From: Nocardioides pocheonensis
GTDB lineage: Bacteria; Actinomycetota; Actinomycetes; Propionibacteriales; Nocardioidaceae
Assembly (NCBI RefSeq): GCF_003725535.1
Contig: NZ_RJSF01000019.1
Location: 456,875-520,874 of the forward strand
DNA: 64,000 nucleotides
Direction: 5' to 3'
Positions within the stretch are counted from its first letter, which is position 1. Each line of letters begins with the position of its first letter. Below the pieces are notes generated by a model, which saw nothing but the letters and a program-made list of their open reading frames with translations, ran no database searches and was not told the origin of the DNA. This document shows positions 29,005 to 37,269 of the stretch, piece by piece. A program made the position numbers and the translations under genes.

Positions 29005-29066
29005 GTGGTTTCGAGGCTCGCTGGCGCTCGCACCTCAACCACCAGGGTCGCTCGCACCTCGACCTC
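29005..29066. repeat. REP-like repeat between ligase and alkA-type gene
   Basis: The block starts GTGGTTTCGAGGCTCGCTGG and ends CACCTCAACCACC at 29043, an imperfect palindrome. It matches the 48-bp tandem unit at 63864-64000 at nearly every position. A truncated second copy (CGCTCGCACCTCGACCTCC) follows to 29066. It lies between divergent genes, so it is not a simple terminator. Confidence 0.7.
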
Positions 29067-29101
29067 CGGGGTGGTCGGGTCGGGCGCCTAGGGTGTGCCT
29101 C

Positions 29102-30025
29102 GTGAGCTCCCCGCGGACCCGCACCTGGCGGCCGGACTGGCCGTGCCCGGTCGGGCAGGTCCTCGGGGTGCACCGTCGCGGGGCCGGCGACCCGACGTAC
29201 CGCGTGCTCGCCGACGGGTCGCACGCGCGCGGCATCCGCACGCCCGAGGGGCCGGTGACCCTCGCGGTCGCCGCGGACGCGGAGCGTGGGTGCGTGGTCG
29301 GGCGGGCCTGGGGGCCGGGCGCGGAGTGGGCGCTCGAGCGGCTGCCCCGGATGCTCGGTGCCGACGACGACGTCGACGGCTTCGAGCCCCCGGAGGCGCT
29401 GGCGTCGACGTGGCACCGCCACCGGCACTGGCGACTGGGCACCACCGGGCTGGTGATGGAGTCCCTCGTGCCGACGATCATCGAGCAGAAGGTCACCGGC
29501 CAGGAGGCGTTCGCCGGGTTCCGCCGGCTGGTGCGCCGGTACGGCGAGCCCGCACCCGGCCCCGAGCTGGGCCTGTGGATCCAGCCCGACGCGGCGACGC
29601 TGCGCCAGGTCCCGTCGTGGGAGTGGCTGCGGCTGCCGGTCGACGGAGGCCGGTCGCGGCCGCTGCTCGCGGCCGCCGCGGTCGCTCCGGCACTGGAGCG
29701 CGCCGGGGCCCTGTCCCACGCCGAGTTCGACCGGCGGCTGCGCACCCTCCCGAGGATCGGCGTGTGGACGAGCGCCGAGGTCCGGTCCCGGGCGCTCGGC
29801 GACGCCGACGCGGTCAGCTTCGGTGACTACCACGTCGCCAAGGACATCGGCTGGGCGCTCGTGGGGGAGGCGGTCGACGACGACGCGCTCGCCGAGCTGC
29901 TCGAGCCCTACCGGCCGCACCGGCACCGGATCCAGCACCTCGTCGAGGCGGCCCGTCTCGGACGACCGCGGCGGGGCCCGCGGATGGCGCCGCGCAGCCA
30001 CCTCCCGGGGCGCGCGCACCGCTGA
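29102..30025 (+). CDS. AlkA-type DNA-3-methyladenine glycosylase
   Basis: A 307-residue HhH-GPD DNA glycosylase that would excise alkylated bases. The HhH-GPD core starts GLVMESLVPTIIEQKVTGQEA (about 117-137). The hairpin region is TLPRIGVWTSAEVRSRALGDADAVSFGDYHVAKDIGWALVG (about 217-257, key parts GVWTSAEV and DYHVAKDIGWALVG), containing the expected catalytic aspartate. Residues 1-100 are an AlkA-like N-terminal domain. The GTG start follows TAGGGT by 7 nt, fitting a leaderless transcript. Its divergent neighbour is a DNA ligase, so the two make a plausible repair pair. Confidence 0.82.
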   Translation: MSSPRTRTWRPDWPCPVGQVLGVHRRGAGDPTYRVLADGSHARGIRTPEGPVTLAVAADAERGCVVGRAWGPGAEWALERLPRMLGADDDVDGFEPPEALASTWHRHRHWRLGTTGLVMESLVPTIIEQKVTGQEAFAGFRRLVRRYGEPAPGPELGLWIQPDAATLRQVPSWEWLRLPVDGGRSRPLLAAAAVAPALERAGALSHAEFDRRLRTLPRIGVWTSAEVRSRALGDADAVSFGDYHVAKDIGWALVGEAVDDDALAELLEPYRPHRHRIQHLVEAARLGRPRRGPRMAPRSHLPGRAHR

Positions 30026-30205
30026 GCCCCGTAGGGTCTGGCGGAATGTAAACGCGTGTGACAGTCTGCGTGACGCGAACGGTCGGTCGTGCTCCTCCGG
30101 GCCACGTCGAGCGCCCGGCCCGCGTTTCAGGGCCGGACCTTGTGAAACTGACAGCATTACTGGCACAGTCGCGCTGACACATTTGGTGTGACTCGCGTAA
30201 CTCCC

Positions 30206-30221
30206 ACGTCGCTTGCGACGT
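30206..30221. promoter_or_regulatory. 16-bp inverted repeat upstream of mce operon 1
   Basis: ACGTCGCTTGCGACGT is a 7-2-7 perfect inverted repeat 54 bp before the first yrbE gene. The 249-bp gap also holds less GC-rich stretches (TGTAAACGCGTGTGACAG near 30045 and CTTGTGAAACTGACAGCATT near 30139) that could be promoter or operator DNA. No KstR-type box is seen here, unlike operon 2. Confidence 0.45.
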
Positions 30222-30274
30222 TGCGCAGTCACATCCCCGCACCATCACCCCGAGAACCCGACCCGGGAGGCAGC

Positions 30275-31108
30275 GTGAGCTCGACGGCGGTCGCCGGCAG
30301 GGCCGGTCTCGTGCTGGGGTCGCTGCAGTCGCGGTCCCGGGCCGGCGTGGAGACCGCCGGCAAGCTGGTCGTCCTGGCCGTCGAGTCGGTGTCGGCGGCA
30401 GTGGTCGACATCGTGCGCGGCCGGTTCTCCTGGACCGAGTTCATGCTCCAGGCCTGGTTCATGACCCGGGTCTCGCTGCTGCCGACGATCCTCGTGGCGA
30501 TCCCCTTCGGCGTGATCATCTCGGTCCAGATCGGGGCGGTCGCCAGCCAGGTCGGGGCGACGTCGTTCATGGGCGCGGTCAACGGCATCGGCATCCTGCG
30601 CCAGGCAGCGCCGCTGGTCACCTCGCTGATGATCGCCGGGGCGGTCGGCTCGGCGATCTGCTCCGACCTCGGCGCGCGCACGGTGCGCGAGGAGATCGAC
30701 GCGCTCAAGGTCATGGGCATCTCGCCGGTCCAGCGGCTGGTCGCTCCCCGGGTGCTCGCGGCCCTGGTCGTGGCCCTCCTGCTCACGGTGGTCGTCTCGA
30801 TGACGGCGATGGTCACGGCGTACGTGCTCAACGTCGGCGGGGGCACCGTCAGCGCCGGCGCCTACCAGGACTCGTTCGTCGCGTTCAGCCAGCCGACCGA
30901 CCTTGCGCTGGCGGAGTTCAAGGCCCTCGTCTTCGGCTTCATCGCCACGATCGTGGCGGCGCACAAGGGCCTGAGCGCATCGGGTGGGCCGAAGGGCGTC
31001 GCCGACGCGGTCAACCAGGCGGTGGTCCTGAGCGTGATCCTGCTGGCGCTCGCCAACGTCGCGATCACCCAGGCCTACGTGATGCTGCTGCCGCAGGGGA
31101 TCGCGTGA
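30275..31108 (+). CDS. yrbEA: YrbEA/MlaE-family permease, mce operon 1
   Basis: A 277-residue MlaE-family membrane protein, the permease half of a Mce lipid importer. The MlaE domain covers about 60-270 with five or six helices. Signature parts are FGVIISVQIGAVASQVGA, AGAVGSAICSDLGARTVREEIDALKVMGI (about 135-163; the EEIDAL coupling segment) and the C-terminal GGPKGVADAVNQAVV. The GTG at 30275 follows GGGAGGCAGC, a good RBS; a longer in-frame start at 30188 lacks one. It is the first gene of an eight-gene cluster and overlaps the next by 1 bp. Confidence 0.92.
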   Translation: MSSTAVAGRAGLVLGSLQSRSRAGVETAGKLVVLAVESVSAAVVDIVRGRFSWTEFMLQAWFMTRVSLLPTILVAIPFGVIISVQIGAVASQVGATSFMGAVNGIGILRQAAPLVTSLMIAGAVGSAICSDLGARTVREEIDALKVMGISPVQRLVAPRVLAALVVALLLTVVVSMTAMVTAYVLNVGGGTVSAGAYQDSFVAFSQPTDLALAEFKALVFGFIATIVAAHKGLSASGGPKGVADAVNQAVVLSVILLALANVAITQAYVMLLPQGIA

Positions 31109-31968
31109 TGAGCCTCCAGACCAGTGCCCGGCAGCAGGCCTCCGACGCGGTGGTGCGCACCGTCGACGGAGCCGTCGGTGTGCTCGCCCAGGTCGGTGAC
31201 TTCGCGACGTTCGCCGCGCGCACCCTGGCGTCCGTCCCGGTCACCGTGCGGCTCTACCACCGCGAGGTGCTGCGGCAGCTCAAGGACATCGCCTGGGGCA
31301 GCGGGGCCCTGATCGTGGGCGGCGGCACCATCGGCGTGATGGTGCTGCTCGCGCTCTCCGCCGGTACGTCGCTGGGCATCGAGGGCTTCAACGGCCTGGA
31401 GATCGTCGGGCTGGCGCCGCTCACCGGCTTCGTCTCCGCCAGCGCCAACACCCGCGAGCTGGCGCCGCTGATCGCCGCCCTGGCGCTCGCGTCGCAGGTG
31501 GGCTGCCGGTTCACTGCGCAGCTCGGCTCGATGAAGATCCACGAGGAGGTCGACGCGCTGGAGGTGATGGCGGTCCAGCCGATGCGCTACCTGGTCACCA
31601 CCCGCGTGCTGGCCTGCGGCATCGCGATCGTCCCGCTGTACCTGATCGGCCTGATCGGCTCCTACATCGCCTCGATGCTGTCGGTGGTCGTGATCTTCGG
31701 GCAGTCGCCGGGCCAGTACGACCACTACTTCTCGACCTTCATCCTCGGCCGCGACGTGTTCCTATCGGTGGTGAAGATCCTGGTCTTCGCCACCGCGATC
31801 ACCCTGATCCACAGCTGGTACGGCATGCGCGTCGGCGGCGGACCGCAGGCCGTGGGCGAGGCGACCGGGCGGGCGATCCGGGCCAGCATCGTGGTGGTCG
31901 TCGTGCTGGACATGGTCATGACGCTGCTCTTCTGGGGCGGCGACTCCGGCTTCCGGATCTCGGGGTGA
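31108..31968 (+). CDS. yrbEB: YrbEB/MlaE-family permease, mce operon 1
   Basis: A 286-residue second MlaE-family permease, expected to pair with the preceding one. Signature segments are SANTRELAPLIAALALASQVGCRFTAQLGSMKIHEEVDALEVMAV (about 112-156, key part HEEVDALEVM) and VGGGPQAVGEATGRAIRAS. An N-terminal amphipathic region (about 1-60) precedes the membrane domain. The ATG at 31108 overlaps the yrbEA stop (TGATG); a GTG 3 bp earlier is possible. It lies 7 bp before mceA. Confidence 0.92.
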   Translation: MSLQTSARQQASDAVVRTVDGAVGVLAQVGDFATFAARTLASVPVTVRLYHREVLRQLKDIAWGSGALIVGGGTIGVMVLLALSAGTSLGIEGFNGLEIVGLAPLTGFVSASANTRELAPLIAALALASQVGCRFTAQLGSMKIHEEVDALEVMAVQPMRYLVTTRVLACGIAIVPLYLIGLIGSYIASMLSVVVIFGQSPGQYDHYFSTFILGRDVFLSVVKILVFATAITLIHSWYGMRVGGGPQAVGEATGRAIRASIVVVVVLDMVMTLLFWGGDSGFRISG

Positions 31969-31975
31969 GCGTCCG

Positions 31976-33079
31976 ATGACCGGAGCACGAGCCCTCCCGC
32001 GCGGCGGCGGCCGCCCGCGTCGCGACCTGCGGCGCTCGGACTACGCCCGGCGCGGCGTGGTCGTCGTCGTGGCCGGCGCGCTGCTGCTCGTCCTGGTGTG
32101 GCTGCACTCCTCCGGCGCGTACGGCGGGCCGGCGCACGTCTCCGCCCAGCTCGCCGACGCCGGCGGCTCGCTCGGCGCCGGCGCGGACGTGAAGGTCCGC
32201 GGCGTGATCGTCGGCTCGGTCGACGACATCAGCCGCGGCCCCGACGGGGGAGTGCGAGTGCGGATCGCCTTCCGCGGTCATCGGCTCGACGAGGTGCCGC
32301 AGAACGTGGTCGCCCGCATCCTGCCGGCCACCGTCTTCGGCACGTCCTACGTCGACCTCGCGACCCACGGGACCCCCTCCACGCAGGCCCTTCGCGAAGG
32401 CGCCGTGATCCCCGCCGACCGCACCCAGGGCACGCTCGAGCTGCAGCAGGCCCTCGACGACATCGACCGGCTGGTCAAGGCGGTGGGGCCGGCCGACCTG
32501 GCGTCGGCGATCGGCTCGGTCGCGCAGGCCCTCGACGGCCGTGGCGCCCAGATCGGCACGACGATCGACCGGGCCTCGGCGTACCTGGCGCGGCTCAACC
32601 CGAAGATGCCGGTCGTCCGCGCCGACCTGCGCAAGCTCGCCGCCAACCTCGAGCTGGTCGCCGAGATCGCCCCCGACCTGCTCGCCGCCACCGCCGACGC
32701 GCTCACCACCGCCCGCACGGTCGTGCAGCAGCGCGAGGCGATCGCCGGGCTCCTCGACGGTGCCACCAACCTCTCCACCCGGGCGACGGCGTTCCTGCAG
32801 GCGCACCGCGCGGACCTGATCCGCTTCATCGACAACGCAGCCCTGCTGCTCGACGTCGTGCACACCAACCGGCAGGCCGGCATCACCGGCGCGATCCGGA
32901 CGAACACCGAGCTCGCCGCCAAGGTGGCCACGATCGTCCAGCACGGCTACATCAACGCGGTCACGACGTTCCTGCTCGACGTGCCGCCGTACTACACCGC
33001 AGCCGACTGCCCGAGGGTCGGCCCGGCCCACGGGGACAACTGCCCGGGCGCTGCCCGCACGACGGGAGGTGGCCGATGA
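31976..33079 (+). CDS. mceA: MceA-type substrate-binding protein, operon 1
   Basis: A 367-residue Mce protein. A cytosolic basic lead (RRGGRPRRDLRR-like) is followed by one membrane anchor (about 27-45), an MlaD/Mce beta-barrel domain (about 50-130, with GSLGAGADVKVRGVIVGSV) and a long helical domain (about 135-320) of the Mce helical-tube type. Mce A-F subunits are thought to form a hexameric tube carrying lipids across the periplasm to the YrbE permease. A Cys-containing C-terminus (YYTAADCPRVGPAHGDNCPG) is shared with other MceA proteins. It overlaps mceB by 4 bp. Confidence 0.9.
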   Translation: MTGARALPRGGGRPRRDLRRSDYARRGVVVVVAGALLLVLVWLHSSGAYGGPAHVSAQLADAGGSLGAGADVKVRGVIVGSVDDISRGPDGGVRVRIAFRGHRLDEVPQNVVARILPATVFGTSYVDLATHGTPSTQALREGAVIPADRTQGTLELQQALDDIDRLVKAVGPADLASAIGSVAQALDGRGAQIGTTIDRASAYLARLNPKMPVVRADLRKLAANLELVAEIAPDLLAATADALTTARTVVQQREAIAGLLDGATNLSTRATAFLQAHRADLIRFIDNAALLLDVVHTNRQAGITGAIRTNTELAAKVATIVQHGYINAVTTFLLDVPPYYTAADCPRVGPAHGDNCPGAARTTGGGR

Positions 33080-34092
33080 TCGCCGGGTTCCGCTGGATCG
33101 TGGTGAAGTTCGCCGTCTTCGCCCTCGTCAGCGTGCTGCTCGCGGTCGTGCTGTTCAACACGATGGTCAACGGGGTGAGCGGCCGCACGAACGCCTACCG
33201 CGCGGAGTTCACCGACGTGGCGGGCCTCCGGGTGGGCGACGACGTCCGGGTGGCCGGCGTACGGGTCGGCCGGGTGCAGAGCATCGCGGTCGCCCACGGG
33301 GGCGCCGAGGTGGCCTTCCAGGTCACCACCGACCAGCCGCTGCTGACCACCACCAAGCTGGTGATGCGCTACCAGAACCTCCTCGGCCAGCGGTACCTCG
33401 CGCTGGTCCAGGACGCCGACCGCGGCCCGCGGCTGCCGGCCGGTGCCACGATCCCGCTCGCACGGACCAGTCCCGGCTTCGACCTCACCGAGCTGCTCAA
33501 CGGCTTCCGGCCGCTGTTCGAGGCGCTGCGCCCCGACGACGTGAACGCGCTCGCGACGTCGCTGGTCAAGGTGCTCCAGGGCGAGGGCGGCACGGTCGAG
33601 TCGCTGCTCGCCCAGACCGGGCGGCTGACCAACTTCCTCGCCGACCGTGACCAGGTCTTCGGGCAGGTGCTGGACAACCTGACCCCGGTGCTCACCGACC
33701 TCGCCGGGCGGGGCGCCCAGCTGCAGGACACCGTCAAGGAGCTGCGCGCCCTCATGACCGGCCTGGCCCGCGACCGGAGGTCGATCGGGGCGTCGATCGA
33801 CGGCATGAGCCAGCTGATCGGCTCGACCTCCGACCTCCTCCAGCAGGCCCGGATGCCCACCGTGCGGGCCGTCAAGCGGTTCCTGGCCGTGATGAACCTG
33901 TTCCTGGCCAGCAAGCAGCAGTTCGTCGCGGCGGTCGGCTCCTTCGGGACGACGCTCGCCGCGCTCGGCCGGGCCAGCTCCTACGAGAACGCCGTGAACA
34001 TCTACTTCTGCTCGGTGATCACCGACGTCGGCAGCCTGAAGCTCAACCTGAACGGCACCGCGAACGGTCCCTGGTCGGAGGTCTGCCGATGA
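33076..34092 (+). CDS. mceB: MceB-type protein, operon 1
   Basis: A 338-residue Mce protein. The N-terminal anchor is VVKFAVFALVSVLLAVVLF (about 8-26). The Mce domain (about 38-115) contains AGLRVGDDVRVAGVRVGRVQ, and the helical domain carries FNGFRPLF-type and ALVKVLQGEGGTVESLLAQTG sequences that are close to those in MceB of operon 2 (LVKVLQGEGGTIQSLLARTA). It ends in a Cys-containing tail (WSEVCR). Translation is coupled to both neighbours by ATGA overlaps. Confidence 0.9.
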   Translation: MIAGFRWIVVKFAVFALVSVLLAVVLFNTMVNGVSGRTNAYRAEFTDVAGLRVGDDVRVAGVRVGRVQSIAVAHGGAEVAFQVTTDQPLLTTTKLVMRYQNLLGQRYLALVQDADRGPRLPAGATIPLARTSPGFDLTELLNGFRPLFEALRPDDVNALATSLVKVLQGEGGTVESLLAQTGRLTNFLADRDQVFGQVLDNLTPVLTDLAGRGAQLQDTVKELRALMTGLARDRRSIGASIDGMSQLIGSTSDLLQQARMPTVRAVKRFLAVMNLFLASKQQFVAAVGSFGTTLAALGRASSYENAVNIYFCSVITDVGSLKLNLNGTANGPWSEVCR

Positions 34093-35057
34093 AGGCGCTC
34101 GGAGCCCGGGACCCGTTCCGGATCGGCCTGGTGGCGATCGCCGGCGGCCTCGTCGTCGGTCTCCTGGTCGTGCTGGTGACGTTCGTGCCCTTCGGCGCGC
34201 GCAGCTACACCGCGGTGCTCGCCCAGACGGCCGGTCTCCGCGTCGGCGAGGACGTCGAGGTGTACGGCGTGCCGAAGGGCGAGGTGAAGTCCATCCGGCT
34301 CGACGGCGACACCGTCCTGGTGCGGTTCGTCGTGGACAAGGGCATCGACCTCGGCGACCGCACCACCGCTGCGGTGAAGGTCGCCACCCTGCTCGGCACG
34401 CACTACCTCGCGGTCACGCCGGCCGGCTCGGGGCAGCTGGAGCGGATCCCGCTGTCCCGCACCTCGGTGCCGTTCAACCTGCAGGACGTGCTCGAGAAGG
34501 GCACCGCGAAGCTCGAGCAGCTCGATCCCGAGCTGCTCGCCAAGGCGCTCACGGAGGCGAGCCGCACGCTGTCCGCCAGCAGCGACCAGATCGGTCCGGC
34601 GCTCACCGGCATCGCCCGGCTCTCCGAGCTCGTCCAGAGCAGGAGCGACCAGACCGGGGCCCTCCTCGCGGCGGCGCGGCAGGTGACCGGCCAGCTCGCC
34701 GCGAGCAGCACGGACGTGGTCGGGCTGATGAAGCAGGCGAACCTGGTCATCGACGAGATCACCCGCCGGCGTGCCGCGATCCACACGCTCCTGACCGAGA
34801 CCACCACGCTCTCCGACAACCTGGCCGGCATCGTGCAGCAGACCAATGACGACATGGGGCCGGCGCTGCGCCAGCTCAACGCCGTGCTCGGCACGCTCCG
34901 CGACGAGGACGCCGTGCTCAAGGACGTGCTCGACAAGATCGCCCCCACGGTGCGCTACTTCGCCAACGCCACCGGCAACGGGGCGTGGGGCGACCTCTGG
35001 CTGAAGGACCCGGCGCTCCCGCCGGACGACGTCACCTGTCGGTTGGGGGCCTGCTGA
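34089..35057 (+). CDS. mceC: MceC-type protein, operon 1
   Basis: A 322-residue Mce protein. The anchor is GLVAIAGGLVVGLLVVLVTFV (about 13-33). The Mce domain begins YTAVLAQTAGLRVGEDVEVYGVPKGEVKSIRL (about 39-70) and the helical domain continues to about 290. The LLGTHYLAVTPAGSGQLERIPLSRT segment is the family's domain boundary. It has the same role as the other subunits of the lipid-transfer tube. It overlaps mceB by 4 bp and mceD by 1 bp. Confidence 0.9.
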   Translation: MKALGARDPFRIGLVAIAGGLVVGLLVVLVTFVPFGARSYTAVLAQTAGLRVGEDVEVYGVPKGEVKSIRLDGDTVLVRFVVDKGIDLGDRTTAAVKVATLLGTHYLAVTPAGSGQLERIPLSRTSVPFNLQDVLEKGTAKLEQLDPELLAKALTEASRTLSASSDQIGPALTGIARLSELVQSRSDQTGALLAAARQVTGQLAASSTDVVGLMKQANLVIDEITRRRAAIHTLLTETTTLSDNLAGIVQQTNDDMGPALRQLNAVLGTLRDEDAVLKDVLDKIAPTVRYFANATGNGAWGDLWLKDPALPPDDVTCRLGAC

Positions 35058-36121
35058 TGTCCCGGCCGCTGCGCACGCTCCTCCGGCTCGCCCTGGTGCT
35101 CGTCACCCTGGTCGGGCTCTCCGGGTGCACGCCCCTCCCGGGCAACCGGATCACGGTCACCGCGCTGATGTCCGACTCGGCCGGGCTCTTCGTCGGCAAC
35201 GACGTGGGTGTGCTCGGCGTACCGGTGGGGAAGGTGACGTCGATCCGTCCCGAGGGCACCCACGTGCGCGTCACCATGACCGTCGACCGCAGCCAGCCGC
35301 TGCCCGCCGGCGTCGGCGCGGTCGTGGTCGCCCGGTCCGTCGCCACCGACCGGTACGTCGAGCTGACGCCGGTCTACCACTCGGGCCCCCGTCTCGCCGA
35401 CGGAGCGGTGATCCCGGAGCCGCTGACCCGCACGCCCGTCGACTTCGACGAGGTGCTCGCGGCGCTCAACTCCTTCGCGACCGGCATCGCCGGAGCCAAG
35501 GGCACCCGCGGCGCGATCGCGAGCATCCTCGACTCCGGCTCGAAGGCCGTCGACGGCAAGGGCGTGCTGTTCAACCGCGCGATCACGTCGCTCTCGGCAG
35601 CGGTGAGCTCGATCTCCGGGCAGCGCGAGAACATCGGCGGCACCGTGACGTCCCTCGACACGCTCACCGGCACGATCGCCGCCAACCAGCAGCTGGTGCG
35701 GGACTTCGTCACCCAGGTGAGCCGCGCCAGCCGGCTCCTGGCCGACGAGCGCACCAACTTCCGGGCAGCGCTCCGGGCGCTGAGCCGAGCGGTGGCGCTG
35801 GTCGCGGACTTCGCGCACCGCAACCGTCAGGAGCTGGCCACGTCGCTGGACCGCAGCACCGCGGTGATGAGCTCGATGCTCGGCAAGCGCGGCGACCTCA
35901 CCGAGATCCTGCGGGTGATGCCGCTGACTCTGCAGAACCTGCGGGCGATCCTCCACCACGGACGCCTGCGCGTGCGGGTCGACCCCATGGTGATCACGCC
36001 GCTCGGTGGCGCGATCAACGCCGCGTGCAGCCGGTCGGCGACCGACTACTGCGCGCAGTTCGGCCCGTCGCTGCTGAACCTGCAGAACCTGCTCTCGCTG
36101 CTCACCGGGGGCAAGAAGTGA
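35057..36121 (+). CDS. mceD: MceD-type protein with lipobox, operon 1
   Basis: A 354-residue Mce protein. Unlike the usual MceD, the N-terminus is a lipoprotein signal: basic start, hydrophobic run and LVGLSGC with Cys at about 24. The Mce domain spans about 30-110 (SAGLFVGNDVGVLGVPVGKV), followed by the helical domain. A cysteine pair appears near the end (ACSRSATDYCAQ). The C-terminus LLSLLTGGKK resembles the LLGGG ends of other Mce lipoproteins here. In operon 2 the corresponding protein has a plain membrane anchor, so this lipidation is a real difference between the two systems. Confidence 0.87.
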   Translation: MSRPLRTLLRLALVLVTLVGLSGCTPLPGNRITVTALMSDSAGLFVGNDVGVLGVPVGKVTSIRPEGTHVRVTMTVDRSQPLPAGVGAVVVARSVATDRYVELTPVYHSGPRLADGAVIPEPLTRTPVDFDEVLAALNSFATGIAGAKGTRGAIASILDSGSKAVDGKGVLFNRAITSLSAAVSSISGQRENIGGTVTSLDTLTGTIAANQQLVRDFVTQVSRASRLLADERTNFRAALRALSRAVALVADFAHRNRQELATSLDRSTAVMSSMLGKRGDLTEILRVMPLTLQNLRAILHHGRLRVRVDPMVITPLGGAINAACSRSATDYCAQFGPSLLNLQNLLSLLTGGKK

Positions 36122-37269
36122 GGCGCCTGGCCGCCGCGGCGGCGGTGGTCGTCGGCTCCGTGGTGCTGAGCGGCTGCGGACCGACGATGTCCGACCTGCC
36201 GCTCCCCGGCTCGGGCGTCCACGGCGACACGATCGAGGTCAAGGTCCAGTTCGACGAGGCGCTCAACCTCGCCCGCGGCGCGCAGGTGCGGATCAACGGA
36301 GTCAGCTCCGGCAAGGTCAGGTCGGTCTCGGCCAAGGACTTCAAGGCGATCGCCGTGCTCGACGTACGCCGGTCCGCGCAGATGCGCGCCACGGCCAGCG
36401 CACGGCTCCGGTACACCACCCCGCTGGGCGAGCTGTTCGTCGACGTCACCAACCCCGATCAGGGCCCTCTCCTGCACGACGGCGCCACGCTCGCGGTCGA
36501 CCGGTCCAGCACCGCTCCGACGGTCGAGGACGCCCTCGCCTCGGCGTCGCTGCTGGTCAACGGCGGGGGACTGAACCAGCTCCAGACCGTCACCGAGGAG
36601 CTCAACACCGCGTTCGGCGGCCGCGAGGACACGGTGCGCCAGCTGATGCAGCGCGCGGACACCTTCCTCGGCGAGGCGAACGCCACGACGGCCGACGTCG
36701 ACCGCGCCCTGACCGCGCTCGCCACCGTCTCGCAGGTGCTGCGCGCCAACCGGGCGACGATCGACGCCGCGATGACCGACATCCGGCCGGCGGCGCGCGT
36801 GCTGCGTCGCAACACGCCCGGGCTCACCCGGCTGCTCGCCAAGCTGGACGAGTTCTCCAGCACTGCGAACGGCGTGGTGGGCGCGACCCGCGCCCAGATC
36901 CTGCAGATGCTGCAGCAGGTCTCGCCGGTGCTCGACGAGTTCCTCGCGAACCGCGACACCCTCCGGCCCTCGCTCGACGCGCTGGTGTCGCTGAGCGACA
37001 ACCTCAACGCCGCGATCCCCGGTGACTACGCGAACATGAAGCTGGAGATGCAGCTGGACAAGGTCACCCTGCCCACGCTCCTCGGCGCACCCGGCAGCGT
37101 GGCCGACCCGGGCACCGGCACCACCGGCGGCGGCTCCGGCGGCCTGGGCGGGCTGCTCGGTGGACTGTTCGGCGGCACCTCCACGACCAAGACCTCCACC
37201 TCCCCGTCCGCGGCAACCACGACCAGCCCGCTGACGGGGCTGCTCGACCTCCTCGGAGGTGGCAAGTGA
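36118..37269 (+). CDS. mceE: MceE-type lipoprotein, operon 1
   Basis: A 383-residue lipoprotein. The signal peptide ends in VVLSGC (Cys about 20), followed by GPTMSDLPLPG, the start typical of MceE. The Mce domain is about 35-115 (LARGAQVRINGVSSGKVRSV) and the helical domain about 120-310. The C-terminal 60 residues are a Gly/Ser/Thr-rich linker (TTGGGSGGLGG, STTKTSTSPSAATTTS) closed by the hydrophobic end LLDLLGGGK. In mycobacteria MceE is LprK, the lipid-anchored subunit. The GTG start overlaps the mceD stop. Confidence 0.9.
   Translation: MRRLAAAAAVVVGSVVLSGCGPTMSDLPLPGSGVHGDTIEVKVQFDEALNLARGAQVRINGVSSGKVRSVSAKDFKAIAVLDVRRSAQMRATASARLRYTTPLGELFVDVTNPDQGPLLHDGATLAVDRSSTAPTVEDALASASLLVNGGGLNQLQTVTEELNTAFGGREDTVRQLMQRADTFLGEANATTADVDRALTALATVSQVLRANRATIDAAMTDIRPAARVLRRNTPGLTRLLAKLDEFSSTANGVVGATRAQILQMLQQVSPVLDEFLANRDTLRPSLDALVSLSDNLNAAIPGDYANMKLEMQLDKVTLPTLLGAPGSVADPGTGTTGGGSGGLGGLLGGLFGGTSTTKTSTSPSAATTTSPLTGLLDLLGGGK

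Noticed and set aside
30040..30200. A KstR-type site upstream of mce operon 1
   Set aside because: No AACNNGTT core is present in the 249-bp gap; TGTAAAC near 30045 only superficially resembles the TetR-linked motifs.
27425..30232. A 935-codon open frame on the minus strand spanning the ligase and the glycosylase region
   Set aside because: Only the part below 28954 has conserved ligase sequence. The rest is antisense to the AlkA-type gene and the promoter of mce operon 1.
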